A DNA stretch of 64,000 nucleotides from Mycobacterium simulans (GTDB lineage Bacteria > Actinomycetota > Actinomycetes > Mycobacteriales > Mycobacteriaceae): contig NZ_OCVX01000003.1 in the NCBI RefSeq assembly GCF_900232995.1, positions 2,611,109 to 2,675,108 of the forward strand, read 5' to 3'. Below, one piece after another: positions 35,547 through 44,623 of the stretch (positions within the stretch are counted from its first letter, which is position 1; each line of letters begins with the position of its first letter). The translations under genes were made by a program, and so were the position numbers. The notes below the pieces were generated by a model. That model saw only the letters and a list, made by a program, of their open reading frames with translations. It had not been told where the DNA came from and ran no database searches.

Positions 35547-36371
35547 GTGCGGGAGACAAGCAACCCGGTATTTCGCTCGCTGCCCAAGCAGCGTGGCGGA
35601 TACGCGCAATTCGGCACTGGAGCGTACCCGGCCGACCCCTACCTGGCTCCCTACCAGGAAACGAAAGCGGCGCGGCCGCTGACCATCGACGATGTGGTCA
35701 CCAAGACGGGCTTGACGCTGGCCATGTTGTCGGCGACCGCCGTCGTCTCCTACTTCCTGGTGGCGAGCAACATTGCACTCGCGATGCCACTGACCATGGT
35801 CGGTGCGCTCGGCGGGTTAGCGCTGGTGCTGATCGCGACCTTCGGTCGCAAGCAGGACAACCCGGCGATAGTGCTCAGCTACGCGGCGCTCGAGGGCCTC
35901 TTCCTCGGCGCCGTCTCGTTCGTCTTGGCCAACTTCTCGGTGGGTTCCGCCAATGCGGGAGTGCTCATCGGGGAAGCCGTCCTGGGCACCCTGGGCGTCT
36001 TCTTCGGCATGCTCGTCGTCTATAAGACGGGGGCCATCCGGGTGACGCCGAAGTTCACCCGCATGCTGATCGCCTCCATGTTCGGCGTGCTGTTGCTGAT
36101 GCTCGGCAACTTCGTGCTGGCGATGTTCAACGTCGGTGGCGGCGAGGGTTTGGGCCTGCGCAGCCCCGGACCGCTGGGCATCATCTTCTCCCTGGTGTGC
36201 ATCGCGATCGCGGCATTCAGCTTCTTGATCGACTTCGATGCGGCTGACCAGATGGTCCGCGCCGGCGCGCCGGAGAAGGCCGCATGGGGTATCGCTCTGG
36301 GTCTGACCGTGACGCTGGTCTGGCTGTACATCGAGATCCTGCGTCTGCTCAGTTATCTGCAGAACGATTAG
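35547..36371 (+). CDS. Bax inhibitor-1/YccA-like membrane protein (Rv1072 homologue)
   Basis: The 274-residue protein has seven predicted membrane helices after a 50-residue cytoplasmic N-terminus. It fits the bacterial Bax inhibitor-1-like (DUF4870/YccA-type) family: KTGLTLAMLSATAVVSYFL, YAALEGLFLGAVSF, FSFLIDFDAADQMVRAGAPEKAAWGIALGL. The DFDAAD motif holds the conserved acidic residues linked to pH-dependent Ca2+ leak in the family. The GTG at 35547 with GAGAGG upstream is the chosen start. A strong terminator follows 11 bases after the stop. Confidence 0.82.
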   Translation: MRETSNPVFRSLPKQRGGYAQFGTGAYPADPYLAPYQETKAARPLTIDDVVTKTGLTLAMLSATAVVSYFLVASNIALAMPLTMVGALGGLALVLIATFGRKQDNPAIVLSYAALEGLFLGAVSFVLANFSVGSANAGVLIGEAVLGTLGVFFGMLVVYKTGAIRVTPKFTRMLIASMFGVLLLMLGNFVLAMFNVGGGEGLGLRSPGPLGIIFSLVCIAIAAFSFLIDFDAADQMVRAGAPEKAAWGIALGLTVTLVWLYIEILRLLSYLQND

Positions 36372-36382
36372 CTTCCGCGACG

Positions 36383-36412
36383 AAAAAGCCGGCACGGATG
36401 TGCCGGCTTTTT
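36383..36412. terminator. Bidirectional intrinsic terminator after the Bax-inhibitor-like gene
   Basis: AAAAAGCCGGCAC-GGAT-GTGCCGGCTTTTT: two perfect 13-base arms flanked by A and T runs. This is a textbook Rho-independent terminator, rare in mycobacteria. Confidence 0.92.
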
Positions 36413-36417
36413 CTTGT

Positions 36418-36478
36418 GCTGACTTTGCGCTAGTGGTGTGGGTTACTCGCACTTCCTCACCCTCAACGCAGAGTCAGC
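36418..36478 (+). repeat. 61-nt hairpin element, upstream copy
   Basis: The element begins GCTGACTTTGCGC and ends ACGCAGAGTCAGC, so its ends pair (11 of 12). A sequence of the same length and design lies at 37352-37412, on the other side of the nuclease-like gene. Ends are nearly identical between copies, while the middle differs. Confidence 0.7.
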
Positions 36479-36503
36479 GGTGGTGTCGGTGCTGGCTGCC
36501 ACC

Positions 36504-37367
36504 ATGCCGGCCATGGGATACGGGCAACAACCGTTCATCGGCAGTGAGGCGCTGGCTGCCGGGGACCTCAGCCGGCATGAGCTGCGCAGGTACTACCGCG
36601 CGATCATGCCGAACGTCTACCTGGATAAGCGGGTGGAGCCATCGCTGCGACAACGCGCGGTTGCGGCCTGGCTCTGGTCGCAGCGCAAGGCAGTGATAGC
36701 CGGCGCGGCGGCATCCGCGATACATGGCGCGAAGTGGGTCGATGACAATGCACCGGTCGAACTGATCTGGCGCAATGCGAGAGCGCCGCGGCGCGTCGTG
36801 ACCCGGAACGACCTGTTGTTGGGTGGCGAATTCGAACTGCTCGACGGTGTTTTCCTGACGACCCCGGAGCGCACGGCATTCGACATCGGCCGACGCGGAC
36901 CGATGGGTCACGCGGTTGCTCGCCTTGACGCACTTGCCGCGGCCACCGACTTCAAGGTGCGGGATGTCGAAGAGCTGGCTGGTGACCATCCTCATACGCG
37001 CGGCCTGCGTCAATTGAAGGTGGCGCTGGATCTCGTCGACGCCGGAGCTCAATCGCCGAAGGAAACCTGGCTGCGGCTGCTATTGATCAACGCGGGCTTC
37101 CCCAAGCCGCGGACCCAGATCCCCGTGCTCGGTGCCGACGGCTTTCCGCGGTACTTCCTCGACATGGGCTGGGAAAACATCCTGTTGGCGGTCGAATATG
37201 ACGGCGATCAACATTGGACCGATCCGTGGCAGTTCGCCAAGGACGTCGAGCGGCAGGAGTACCTAGTGAGTGTCGGCTGGACGCACATCAGGGTGGTGGC
37301 TCGGCATCGAGCGCCGGACGTGATTCGGCGAGTTCGCCATGCCTGGGACGCGCTGACTCTGCGCTGA
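36504..37367 (+). CDS. DUF559/AbiEi-like protein with Vsr-type endonuclease fold (Rv1073 position)
   Basis: The 287-residue protein has an N-terminal AbiEi-like winged-helix region (IGSEALAAGDLSRHELRRYYRAIMP) and a C-terminal DUF559 domain of the PD-(D/E)XK superfamily. The candidate active site is FLDMGWENILLAVEYDGDQHW, with D, E and D in the expected order. Many mycobacterial genomes carry several such genes, and their role is unknown; links to DNA repair, antitoxins or mobile elements are suggestions only. I chose the ATG at 36504 because the frame upstream runs into the 61-nt hairpin element. The second copy of that element overlaps the last codons. Size and place fit H37Rv Rv1073 (283 residues). 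Confidence 0.8.
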   Translation: MPAMGYGQQPFIGSEALAAGDLSRHELRRYYRAIMPNVYLDKRVEPSLRQRAVAAWLWSQRKAVIAGAAASAIHGAKWVDDNAPVELIWRNARAPRRVVTRNDLLLGGEFELLDGVFLTTPERTAFDIGRRGPMGHAVARLDALAAATDFKVRDVEELAGDHPHTRGLRQLKVALDLVDAGAQSPKETWLRLLLINAGFPKPRTQIPVLGADGFPRYFLDMGWENILLAVEYDGDQHWTDPWQFAKDVERQEYLVSVGWTHIRVVARHRAPDVIRRVRHAWDALTLR

Positions 37368-37412
37368 GGGCGCACGCTACTCGCATTTTTGCGCCGTGGA
37401 CGCAGAGTCAAC
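37352..37412 (+). repeat. 61-nt hairpin element, downstream copy
   Basis: Outer arms TGACTCTGCG (37354-37363) and CGCAGAGTCA (37401-37410) pair perfectly, and inner arms GGCGCA (37369-37374) and TGCGCC (37390-37395) also pair. It overlaps the stop codon of the nuclease-like gene and lies before the convergent fadA3 end, so it may also act as a terminator. Confidence 0.7.
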
Positions 37413-37420
37413 GCGGCAAG

Positions 37421-38647
37421 TTAGCTGAGCCGCTCGATCACCATCGCCATCCCCTGGCCGCCGCCGACGCACATGGTTTCCAGGCCGAACGTCTTGTCGT
37501 GAGTCGTGAGATTGTTCAACAGCGTGGTGGCGATCCGCGCGCCGGTCATGCCAAACGGATGTCCCAGGGCGATAGCGCCACCCGAGACGTTCAGCTTGTC
37601 CTCGTCGATGCCCAGTTCGCGGGCGGAGCCCAGCACCTGCACCGCGAAGGCCTCGTTGATCTCAAATAGATCGATGTCGCTGATCGACATTCCGGCGTTG
37701 GCCAGTGCCTTCTTGGAGGCCTCGATCGGGCCCAGGCCCATGATCTCCGGCGAGAGGCCGCTGACACCGGTGGACACAATGCGCGCGAGTGGCGTCAGGC
37801 CCAGTTCCTTTGCCTTGGTGTCGCTGGTGATCACCAACGCGGCGGCACCGTCGTTCAGCGGACAGGCATTGCCCGCGGTCACGGTGCCGTTCGGCCGGAA
37901 CACCGGTTTGAGGTCGGCGACCTTCTCGTAGGTGGTGCCGGGCCGTGGGCCATCATCGGTGCTGACCGTGGTGCCGTCGGGCAGCGTTACCGGGCAGATC
38001 TCGCGTTCGAAGAACCCGTTCTTGATCGCCTCTTCGGCCCGGTTCTGACTGCGTACACCCCAGTGGTCCTGGTCTTCGCGGCTGATGCCGGTCAATATGG
38101 CGACGTTTTCAGCGGTTTGGCCCATCGCGATGTAGATGTCGGGCACGTTGCCGTCGGCGCGGGGATCGTGCCACTCGTCGAAGCCGGCTGCCCCAGAAGC
38201 CACAGCGGTCGTACGTTCCTGGGCCTCGTCGAAAAGTGGGTTTTTGGTGTCGGGCCATGAGTCGGAATTGCCCTTGCCGAACCGCGACACCGTCTCCACG
38301 CCCGCGGATATGAAGGCGTCGCCTTCGCCGGCCTTGATCGCGTGGAATGCCATCCGGGTGGACTGCAGCGACGACGAGCAGTATCGGTTGACCGTGGTAC
38401 CCGGCAGGAAGTCATAGCCCAACGCGACGGCGACGATGCGGCCGATGTTGAATCCGGACTCGCCGCCGGGCAGGCCGCAGCCCATGATCAGATCGTCGAT
38501 CTGGTGCGGGTTGAGCGCCGGCACCTTGTCGAGCGCGGCGCGCACCATTTGGACTGCCAGATCGTCGGGGCGCATGCTGACCAGCGACCCTTTCATTGCG
38601 CGCCCGATCGGTGAACGGGCAGTTGAGACGATAACGGCTTCTGGCAT
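37421..38647 (-). CDS. fadA3: Acetyl-CoA acetyltransferase (thiolase) FadA3
   Basis: The 408-residue thiolase carries the acyl-binding cysteine in RYCSSSLQSTRMAF, the histidine motif GHPFGMTGAR, and the second cysteine in CVGGGQGMAMV. It cleaves 3-ketoacyl-CoA or condenses acetyl-CoA. GGAGGAAG 7 bases before the ATG at 38647 fixes the start (MPEAVIVSTARSPIGRA). The gene stands alone on the minus strand but functionally continues the beta-oxidation set echA8/echA9/fadD14 of this region. Confidence 0.93.
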   Translation of the reverse strand: MPEAVIVSTARSPIGRAMKGSLVSMRPDDLAVQMVRAALDKVPALNPHQIDDLIMGCGLPGGESGFNIGRIVAVALGYDFLPGTTVNRYCSSSLQSTRMAFHAIKAGEGDAFISAGVETVSRFGKGNSDSWPDTKNPLFDEAQERTTAVASGAAGFDEWHDPRADGNVPDIYIAMGQTAENVAILTGISREDQDHWGVRSQNRAEEAIKNGFFEREICPVTLPDGTTVSTDDGPRPGTTYEKVADLKPVFRPNGTVTAGNACPLNDGAAALVITSDTKAKELGLTPLARIVSTGVSGLSPEIMGLGPIEASKKALANAGMSISDIDLFEINEAFAVQVLGSARELGIDEDKLNVSGGAIALGHPFGMTGARIATTLLNNLTTHDKTFGLETMCVGGGQGMAMVIERLS

Positions 38648-38748
38648 GGCGACTTCCTCCATTGGGGTGTGGCAGAAGCCGAATCTAACTCCACGACGAT
38701 GCGAGCCGTGCTGGGGGTACCGCTCGGGTGCGGGGGCGGCCCGTTGCT

Positions 38749-39711
38749 TTATCCGCCGGCCGGTACGGCGACGGGTTCGGAAGATTCGGCAGGGCGCCGC
38801 CAAAGCCGCGACACGATGGAGCGTCGCTGGCGGCTACGGCCGGGTGCGGATGCGCTCGACCGTGACGGTGCCGCAAGCATTAGAATGCCAAGCTTTTCGC
38901 TCAACTCATCGCGGAGGGCGATCAGCAACTGCTCGGCCGCCAAGGCATACGCCGCCCCCGAGGGGTGGTAACGGTCGGCGGAGAACATCAGCTCGGGCAT
39001 GGCCCGGAAGTTCGGAGCGAGCAAATGCCCCAGCGGAACCGGCGCACCGCCGGCCGCCTTGACCGCGGCGGCCTGAGCGCGGGCCAGCCGGACGCCACGC
39101 GTGTGCGCCAACGAGCGCAGTGGCTGGGGTATGGCGGTGATCACACCGAGGTCGGGGCAGGTGCCCACGACCACCACCGCACCGCGAGTGCGCAACTTTC
39201 GCACCGACGATGCCAGCCGTTGCGCCGACGGCCCGACGCCGTTGAGTGATGTGACGTCGTTGGCGCCGATCATGATCACCGCCACGTCCGGCGGCGGCCC
39301 TGCTACCAACATCGCATCTACTTGACCGACAACGCCTTTCGAGGTGGCGCCGACGATGGCTTTGGTGCTCAGCCGGATGCGTTGACCGGTCCGTTCGGCG
39401 AGTCCGCGCGCAAGCAGCACCCCCGGCACTTCCTCGGCCGTGGTGCAGCCGTACCCAGTCGCCGTCGAGTCGCCAAAGATCATCAGGTGTAGGTCGACGG
39501 ACATCCCGCGCTGCCACCGTTGCACGGGCCCGCCGCCACGGACGTACACGCCGTCGGCGCGGGGTGGGGCGTCGAAGGATCTGGGAATCACGGTGCGCGC
39601 ATGTGTCGCCTGGCCGACCAGCAGGTTGCGTGCGCCTAGATAGGCAGTGCCTGTCGAGGCGAGTGCACCCGCTGTGGCCAAAGCGATCGTCGAACGCCGC
39701 GGCACGCGCAT
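38749..39711 (-). CDS. Exported SGNH/GDSL hydrolase (Rv1075c homologue)
   Basis: The 320-residue protein has a basic N-terminus and hydrophobic segment (STIALATAGALASTGTAYLG) acting as signal peptide or anchor. The SGNH blocks follow: FGDSTATGYG (nucleophile Ser), IMIGANDVTSL (block III Asn) and SADRYHPSG (block V Asp/His). These are esterases or lipases working outside the membrane. A basic, Ser/Arg-rich tail of about 50 residues ends the protein. The ATG at 39711 fits a normal signal peptide; earlier starts would add a long N-terminus. Confidence 0.87.
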   Translation of the reverse strand: MRVPRRSTIALATAGALASTGTAYLGARNLLVGQATHARTVIPRSFDAPPRADGVYVRGGGPVQRWQRGMSVDLHLMIFGDSTATGYGCTTAEEVPGVLLARGLAERTGQRIRLSTKAIVGATSKGVVGQVDAMLVAGPPPDVAVIMIGANDVTSLNGVGPSAQRLASSVRKLRTRGAVVVVGTCPDLGVITAIPQPLRSLAHTRGVRLARAQAAAVKAAGGAPVPLGHLLAPNFRAMPELMFSADRYHPSGAAYALAAEQLLIALRDELSEKLGILMLAAPSRSSASAPGRSRQRRSIVSRLWRRPAESSEPVAVPAGG

Positions 39712-39948
39712 GCCCACGCGGATCAGTTTAGATCGGCTTCGCTGTTTGCGCGGCGAGCTGACAAAAGATGCGATCACGTTGTGGATCAATTGTGATATCG
39801 AATCGGCCTCTTTGGATGTTGCACCTGAAATAAGCTGTCAAGCTAAGTCGGCGTGGTTGGCTGACCGCTCGGGGGAGCAGGTGAACCAGACGCTCAGCCA
39901 CTTCGTCACATGCTGTATCGGACTACAACGGCGTAGGAAGTGTTGAGC

Positions 39949-41016
39949 ATGACCGCACCCAATAAGGTATCCGGTTCACCTCGAGATGCCATTCGCCCAC
40001 GGGATGTGCTGAAGGCACGTAGACTCGAGGCACGCAGATTCGCCATCAGCGACGGCGCTCCGGTTGAGGTCGTCGAGTCTGGTCCGAGTATTGCTGCGCG
40101 ATTAGCTACGCTGGCGTCACGACTGACGATCCGGCCGATTCTGGCGGTTGGCAGCTACGCTCCTCAACTACCGTGGCCGTGGGGTCTCGTCGACCACGCC
40201 GCCCGAGTCATGCTCCCGGCATCAACCACCGTTCGAGCCGAGGTGAGCCTGCCTAACGCTTCAGGGCAGCTGGTTCGGGCTTCGGGTGTGCTGCCCGCGG
40301 ACGGCACCCGGCGGGTGGTTCTCTACCTGCACGGCGGGGCATTCCTCACGTGCGGGGCAAACTCGCACGGCCGACTCGTTGAGTTGCTGTCAAAGTTCGC
40401 TGACGCTCCCATCCTCGTCGTCAACTATCGGCTCATGCCCAAGCACTCGATCGGGATGGCGCTCGACGACTGTCACGATGGCTACCGATGGCTGAGGCTG
40501 CTGGGATACGACCCGGACCAGATAGTGCTGGCGGGTGACTCCGCCGGCGGGTACCTCGCGCTCGCCCTCGCGCAACGTTTACAGCGCCAGGGTGAGGAAC
40601 CCGCGGCTCTGGTAGCGATCTCGCCACTGCTGCAGCTGGCAAAGGAGCACAAGCAAGCGCATCCCAACATCAAGACCGACGCGATGTTCCCCTCGAGGGT
40701 GTTCGACGCGCTCACCGCTTTAGTTGCTAGCGCGGCCGCCAAGAACCAAGTCGACGGTAAGCCGGAGGAGATTTACGAGCCTTTGGAGCACATCGAACCG
40801 GGTCTGCCCCGGATGCTGTTCCATGTATCGGGATCCGAGGTATTGCTGCACGACGCGCAGCTGGCCGCACGCAAACTCGCGGCGGCCGGTGTACCGGCCG
40901 AGGTACGTGTCTGGCCGGGTCAGGTGCACGACTTTCAGGTCGCCGCACCGATGGTGCCCGAGGCTATCCGCTCATTGCGTCAGATCGGCGAGTACATCCG
41001 CGAGGCCACCGGCTGA
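39949..41016 (+). CDS. lipU: Esterase/lipase LipU (hormone-sensitive lipase family)
   Basis: The 355-residue alpha/beta-hydrolase has the HSL oxyanion motif YLHGGAF, nucleophile serine in AGDSAGGYLAL, and an Asp/His pair in the C-terminal part (VSGSEVLLHDAQ... GQVHDF). It hydrolyses short acyl esters; the physiological lipid is unknown. AGGAAG 8 bases upstream supports the ATG at 39949. H37Rv LipU is annotated shorter (about 297), so either its start is placed later or this N-terminus is longer. Confidence 0.88.
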   Translation: MTAPNKVSGSPRDAIRPRDVLKARRLEARRFAISDGAPVEVVESGPSIAARLATLASRLTIRPILAVGSYAPQLPWPWGLVDHAARVMLPASTTVRAEVSLPNASGQLVRASGVLPADGTRRVVLYLHGGAFLTCGANSHGRLVELLSKFADAPILVVNYRLMPKHSIGMALDDCHDGYRWLRLLGYDPDQIVLAGDSAGGYLALALAQRLQRQGEEPAALVAISPLLQLAKEHKQAHPNIKTDAMFPSRVFDALTALVASAAAKNQVDGKPEEIYEPLEHIEPGLPRMLFHVSGSEVLLHDAQLAARKLAAAGVPAEVRVWPGQVHDFQVAAPMVPEAIRSLRQIGEYIREATG

Positions 41017-41074
41017 GCCGCGGTCCGCGGACCGCGAATATGCACAGTGCGAAATCGCCTGAGACCATAAGCGC

Positions 41075-42469
41075 ATGCGGATCGCGCAGCACATCAGTGA
41101 CCTCATCGGCGGCACGCCCCTGGTTCGGCTGAACTCAGTCGTCCCCGACGGGGCCGGCACCGTGGCCGCCAAGGTCGAATATCTCAACCCCGGCGGCAGT
41201 GCGAAGGACCGGATCGCGGTCAAGATGATCGATGCCGCCGAGGCCAGCGGGCTGCTGAAGCCGGGCGGCACCATCGTGGAACCCACATCAGGAAACACCG
41301 GTGTCGGGCTTGCGTTGGTCGCACAGCATCGCGGCTACAAGTGTGTGTTCGTCTGCCCGGACAAGGTCAGTGAGGACAAGCGGAATGTGTTGCGTGCCTA
41401 CGGCGCTGAGGTAGTCGTGTGTCCGACGGCGGTGCCGCCCGACGACCCGGACAGCTACTACAGCGTGTCCGACCGATTGGTCCGAGAAATTGACGGTGCC
41501 TGGAAGCCCGACCAGTACGCCAACCCGGAAGGACCGGCGAGCCACTACGCAACCACCGGCCCGGAGATTTGGGCTGATACCGACGGCAAGGTCACCCACT
41601 TCGTTGCCGGCATCGGCACCGGCGGCACGATCACCGGCGCGGGCCGCTACCTCAAAGAGGTATCCGGTGGCCGAGTACGCATCATCGGCGCCGACCCCGA
41701 GGGATCGGTGTATTCGGGCGGCAGCGGCCGGCCATACCTGGTCGAGGGGGTCGGTGAGGACTTCTGGCCGGCAGCCTACGACCCCTCGGTGCCCGACGAG
41801 ATCATCGCTGTCTCCGACTCGGACTCCTTCGACATGACCAGGCGGCTGGCCCGCGAAGAAGCGATGCTCGTCGGCGGGTCCTGCGGGATGGCGGTAGTGG
41901 CGGCGCTGAAGGTCGCCGAGCAAGCCGGTCCCGACGCGCTGATCGTCGTCCTGCTTCCCGACGGTGGCCGCGGCTACATGTCGAAAATCTTCAACGATGC
42001 GTGGATGTCGTCGTACGGGTTCCTGCGCAGCCGGCTCGACGGATCGGCGGAACAGTCCACGGTCGGAGATGTGTTGCGCCGCAAGTCCGGAGCACTACCG
42101 GATCTGGTACACACCCATCCCTCGGAGACCGTGCGCGACGCCATCGGGATTTTGCGCGAGTACGGGGTTTCGCAGATGCCGGTCGTCGGCGCCGAACCAC
42201 CGGTGATGGCCGGCGAGGTCGCGGGCAGCGTCTCGGAACGCGAACTGCTCTCCGCCGTCTTCGAGGGCCGCGCCAACTTGGCGGACGCGGTATCGCAACA
42301 CATGAGCCCGCCGTTGCGGATGATCGGAGCCGGCGAGTTGGTCAGTGCGGCCGGGAAAGCCTTGCGTGACTGGGACGCGTTGATGGTGGTCGAGGAAGGC
42401 AAACCGATCGGGGTAATTACCCGCTACGACTTGTTGGGCTTTCTGTCGGAAGGGACGCGTCGCCGCTGA
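41075..42469 (+). CDS. cbs: Cystathionine beta-synthase
   Basis: The 464-residue enzyme, identical in length to H37Rv Cbs, joins homocysteine and serine to cystathionine (reverse transsulfuration). The PLP lysine is Lys44 in GGSAKDRIA, with the PTSGNTGVGLAL substrate loop and GTGGTITGAGRYL phosphate-binding loop. Residues after about 335 form a pair of CBS domains (TVGDVLRRKSG..., PIGVITRYDLLGFL) that usually bind adenosyl ligands. The N-terminal haem-binding extension of animal CBS is absent. pra and metB follow on the same strand. Confidence 0.94.
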   Translation: MRIAQHISDLIGGTPLVRLNSVVPDGAGTVAAKVEYLNPGGSAKDRIAVKMIDAAEASGLLKPGGTIVEPTSGNTGVGLALVAQHRGYKCVFVCPDKVSEDKRNVLRAYGAEVVVCPTAVPPDDPDSYYSVSDRLVREIDGAWKPDQYANPEGPASHYATTGPEIWADTDGKVTHFVAGIGTGGTITGAGRYLKEVSGGRVRIIGADPEGSVYSGGSGRPYLVEGVGEDFWPAAYDPSVPDEIIAVSDSDSFDMTRRLAREEAMLVGGSCGMAVVAALKVAEQAGPDALIVVLLPDGGRGYMSKIFNDAWMSSYGFLRSRLDGSAEQSTVGDVLRRKSGALPDLVHTHPSETVRDAIGILREYGVSQMPVVGAEPPVMAGEVAGSVSERELLSAVFEGRANLADAVSQHMSPPLRMIGAGELVSAAGKALRDWDALMVVEEGKPIGVITRYDLLGFLSEGTRRR

Positions 42470-42547
42470 CCGGGACAGGGTTCAAACGTGGACCTCAGGT
42501 ACTGTAGGGCCGCCCAGTTCAGCAAATCCTCAGTGGAAGGGTTGCGC

Positions 42548-43337
42548 ATGACCGATCAGCCGCCGCCCGGCGGGTCTTACCCCCCACCCCCGCCTCCCGG
42601 ACCGCCCGGTGGAAATGAGCCTCCGTCTGGTTACCGGCCGCCGCCGCCTCCGTCAGGCCCCAGCGGCGGCTACCCGCCGCCCCCCCCCCCCCCCCCCCCC
42701 CCCCCCCGCCCCCGCTCCCCCCCCCCGCCACCTGCCGCGCATCATCAGAGGCGCGGTCCACCCCCCGCCGCCGCCACCGCCCGAGGGGGGTTACCCACCG
42801 CCGCCCCCTCCGTCGGCTGGTGGCTACGCGCCGCCGCCGCCCGGTCCAGCGATCCGCGAAATGCCGTCGGAGTCCTACACACCCTGGATCACCCGGGTGC
42901 TGGCTTTCCTTATCGACAGCGCCCCAATCGTTGTCGTCTACGGCATTGGTTGGGTGATTGCGCTGGTTACGCAGCAGTCGTCGTGTGTCACCAGCGTCAA
43001 CCAGTACGACGTAAGCCAGTACTGCTACTCGCAGGACTCGATCATTGGCGTCTTGGCGCAGGGGCTGGCGTCGCTGCTGATACTCGCGTACTGGATCTGG
43101 AACTGGGGCTACCGCCAGGGCACCACGGGATCGAGCATCGGCAAGTCGATATTGAAATTCAAGGTGGTCAGCGAGAACACCGGACAGCCGTTGGGTTTCG
43201 GAATGTCGGTGGTACGACAGCTCGCGCACTTCGTCGATGCGGTCATCTGCTACGTCGGGTTCCTGTGGCCGTTGTGGGATGCCAAGCGGCAGACTCTGGC
43301 CGACAAGATCATGACGACGGTCTGCTTGCCGCTCTAG
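42548..43337 (+). CDS. pra: Proline-rich antigen Pra (reading frame broken)
   Basis: The N-terminal frame starts at 42548 (MTDQPPPGGSYPPPPP; GGAAGG upstream). The C-terminal frame, offset by one base, ends at 43337 and contains REMPSESYTPWITRVLAFLID. That frame is an RDD-family membrane domain with three helices and the end DKIMTTVCLPL typical of Pra. The switch lies in or just after a run of 28 C at 42680-42707. A stretch after the run reads as unnatural sequence in both frames. The intact protein would be about 260 residues (H37Rv Pra 240). A sequencing or assembly error is the likeliest cause; a real slippage mutation is possible. Function is unknown; it is a T-cell antigen in Mtb. Confidence 0.8.
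42680..42707 (+). repeat. Homopolymer of 28 C inside pra
   Basis: The run is uninterrupted from 42680 to 42707 and is followed by further C-rich sequence. It coincides with the loss of the pra reading frame. Confidence 0.9.
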
Positions 43338-43363
43338 ACCGGCAATAACCGGAAATAGCACAG

Positions 43364-43399
43364 CGCCACCCCGGTCGCCGCTTGGCGGCCGGGGTGGCG
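43364..43399. terminator. GC-rich hairpin between pra and metB
   Basis: Arms CGCCACCCCGG (43364-43374) and CCGGGGTGGCG (43389-43399) are perfectly complementary, with a further CGCC/GGCG pairing inside the loop. There is only a short T-poor tail, so termination would be of the GC-stem type. Confidence 0.6.
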
Positions 43400-43421
43400 T
43401 TCGCTATTAGGCTGGTCGTCG

Positions 43422-44591
43422 ATGAGCGCGTCAGACCGCAAGGGACACCACGGAATCTCCGGCCTGGCTACTAAGGCCATCCATGCGGGCTACCGCCCGG
43501 ATCCGGCGACCGGCGCCGTCAACGCGCCGATCTATGCCAGCAGCACGTTCGCCCAAGACGGGGTCGGCGGTCTGCGCGGCGGCTTCGAATACGCACGCAC
43601 CGGCAACCCAACCCGGGCCGCATTGGAAGCCTCGCTGGCCGCCGTCGAGGAGGGCACTTTCGCGCGTGCGTTCAGTTCCGGGATGGCCGCCACCGACTGC
43701 GCTCTGCGGGCAGTCTTACGACCCGGGGATCACGTGGTCATTCCGAATGACGCGTACGGCGGCACGTTTCGGTTGATAGACAAGGTGTTCACCCAGTGGG
43801 GTATCGAGTACACACCGGTGCCGCTTAGTGATCTGGACGCGGTGCGAGCCGCAATCACACCGCGTACCCGGCTGATTTGGGTGGAAACACCGACCAATCC
43901 GCTGCTGTCGATCGCCGATATCGCGCGCATTGCCCAGCTGGGCGCCGATAGCTCCGCAAAGGTGTTGGTGGACAACACCTTTGCCTCGCCCGCACTGCAG
44001 CAGCCGTTGACGCTCGGCGCCGATGTGGTGTTGCACTCGACCACCAAGTACATCGGTGGCCACTCCGACGTCGTCGGCGGCGCGCTGATTACCAACGACG
44101 AAGAGCTAGACGAGGCTTTCGCGTTCCTGCAGAACGGGGCCGGTGCGGTGCCTGGCCCGTTCGACGCCTACCTGACCATGCGTGGCCTCAAGACATTGGT
44201 GCTCAGGATGCAGCGGCACAGCGAAAACGCTTACGCCATAGCGGAATTCCTGGCTGGACATCCATCAGTGAGCGCAGTGCTGTATCCGGGTCTGCCCAGT
44301 CACCCTGGGCACGATGTCGCGGCGCGGCAGATGCGAGGCTTCGGCGGCATGGTCTCGGTGCGGATGCAAGGCGGGCGGCGCGCCGCCGAGGAGCTGTGCG
44401 CCAACACCAAGGTTTTCATTTTGGCTGAGTCGCTGGGCGGGGTGGAGTCACTGATCGAACATCCCAGCGCTATGACGCACGCATCGACGGCGGGGTCCCA
44501 ACTCGAGGTGCCCGACGACCTGGTGCGGCTTTCGGTCGGTATCGAGGATGTCGATGACCTGCTCGCCGACCTCAAGCAGGCGCTCGCCTAG
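43422..44591 (+). CDS. metB: Cystathionine gamma-synthase MetB
   Basis: The 389-residue PLP enzyme of the Cys/Met metabolism family has its Schiff-base lysine at Lys209 in LHSTTKYIGGHSDVVGG. Family segments EYARTGNPTRAALE, SSGMAA and WVETPTNPLL are also present. It forms cystathionine from cysteine and an O-acyl homoserine; Mtb MetB is also reported to act as a lyase. With cbs 950 bases upstream it can move sulfur between methionine and cysteine. Confidence 0.93.
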   Translation: MSASDRKGHHGISGLATKAIHAGYRPDPATGAVNAPIYASSTFAQDGVGGLRGGFEYARTGNPTRAALEASLAAVEEGTFARAFSSGMAATDCALRAVLRPGDHVVIPNDAYGGTFRLIDKVFTQWGIEYTPVPLSDLDAVRAAITPRTRLIWVETPTNPLLSIADIARIAQLGADSSAKVLVDNTFASPALQQPLTLGADVVLHSTTKYIGGHSDVVGGALITNDEELDEAFAFLQNGAGAVPGPFDAYLTMRGLKTLVLRMQRHSENAYAIAEFLAGHPSVSAVLYPGLPSHPGHDVAARQMRGFGGMVSVRMQGGRRAAEELCANTKVFILAESLGGVESLIEHPSAMTHASTAGSQLEVPDDLVRLSVGIEDVDDLLADLKQALA

Positions 44592-44623
44592 TTTGCGTCT
44601 GTTCGCGCGGAGAACGCGCGTAC

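Noticed and set aside
42519..43361. Minus-strand ORF of 280 codons opposite pra
   Set aside because: Contains poly-Gly from the C-run and no domain signal; pra is recognised on the plus strand.
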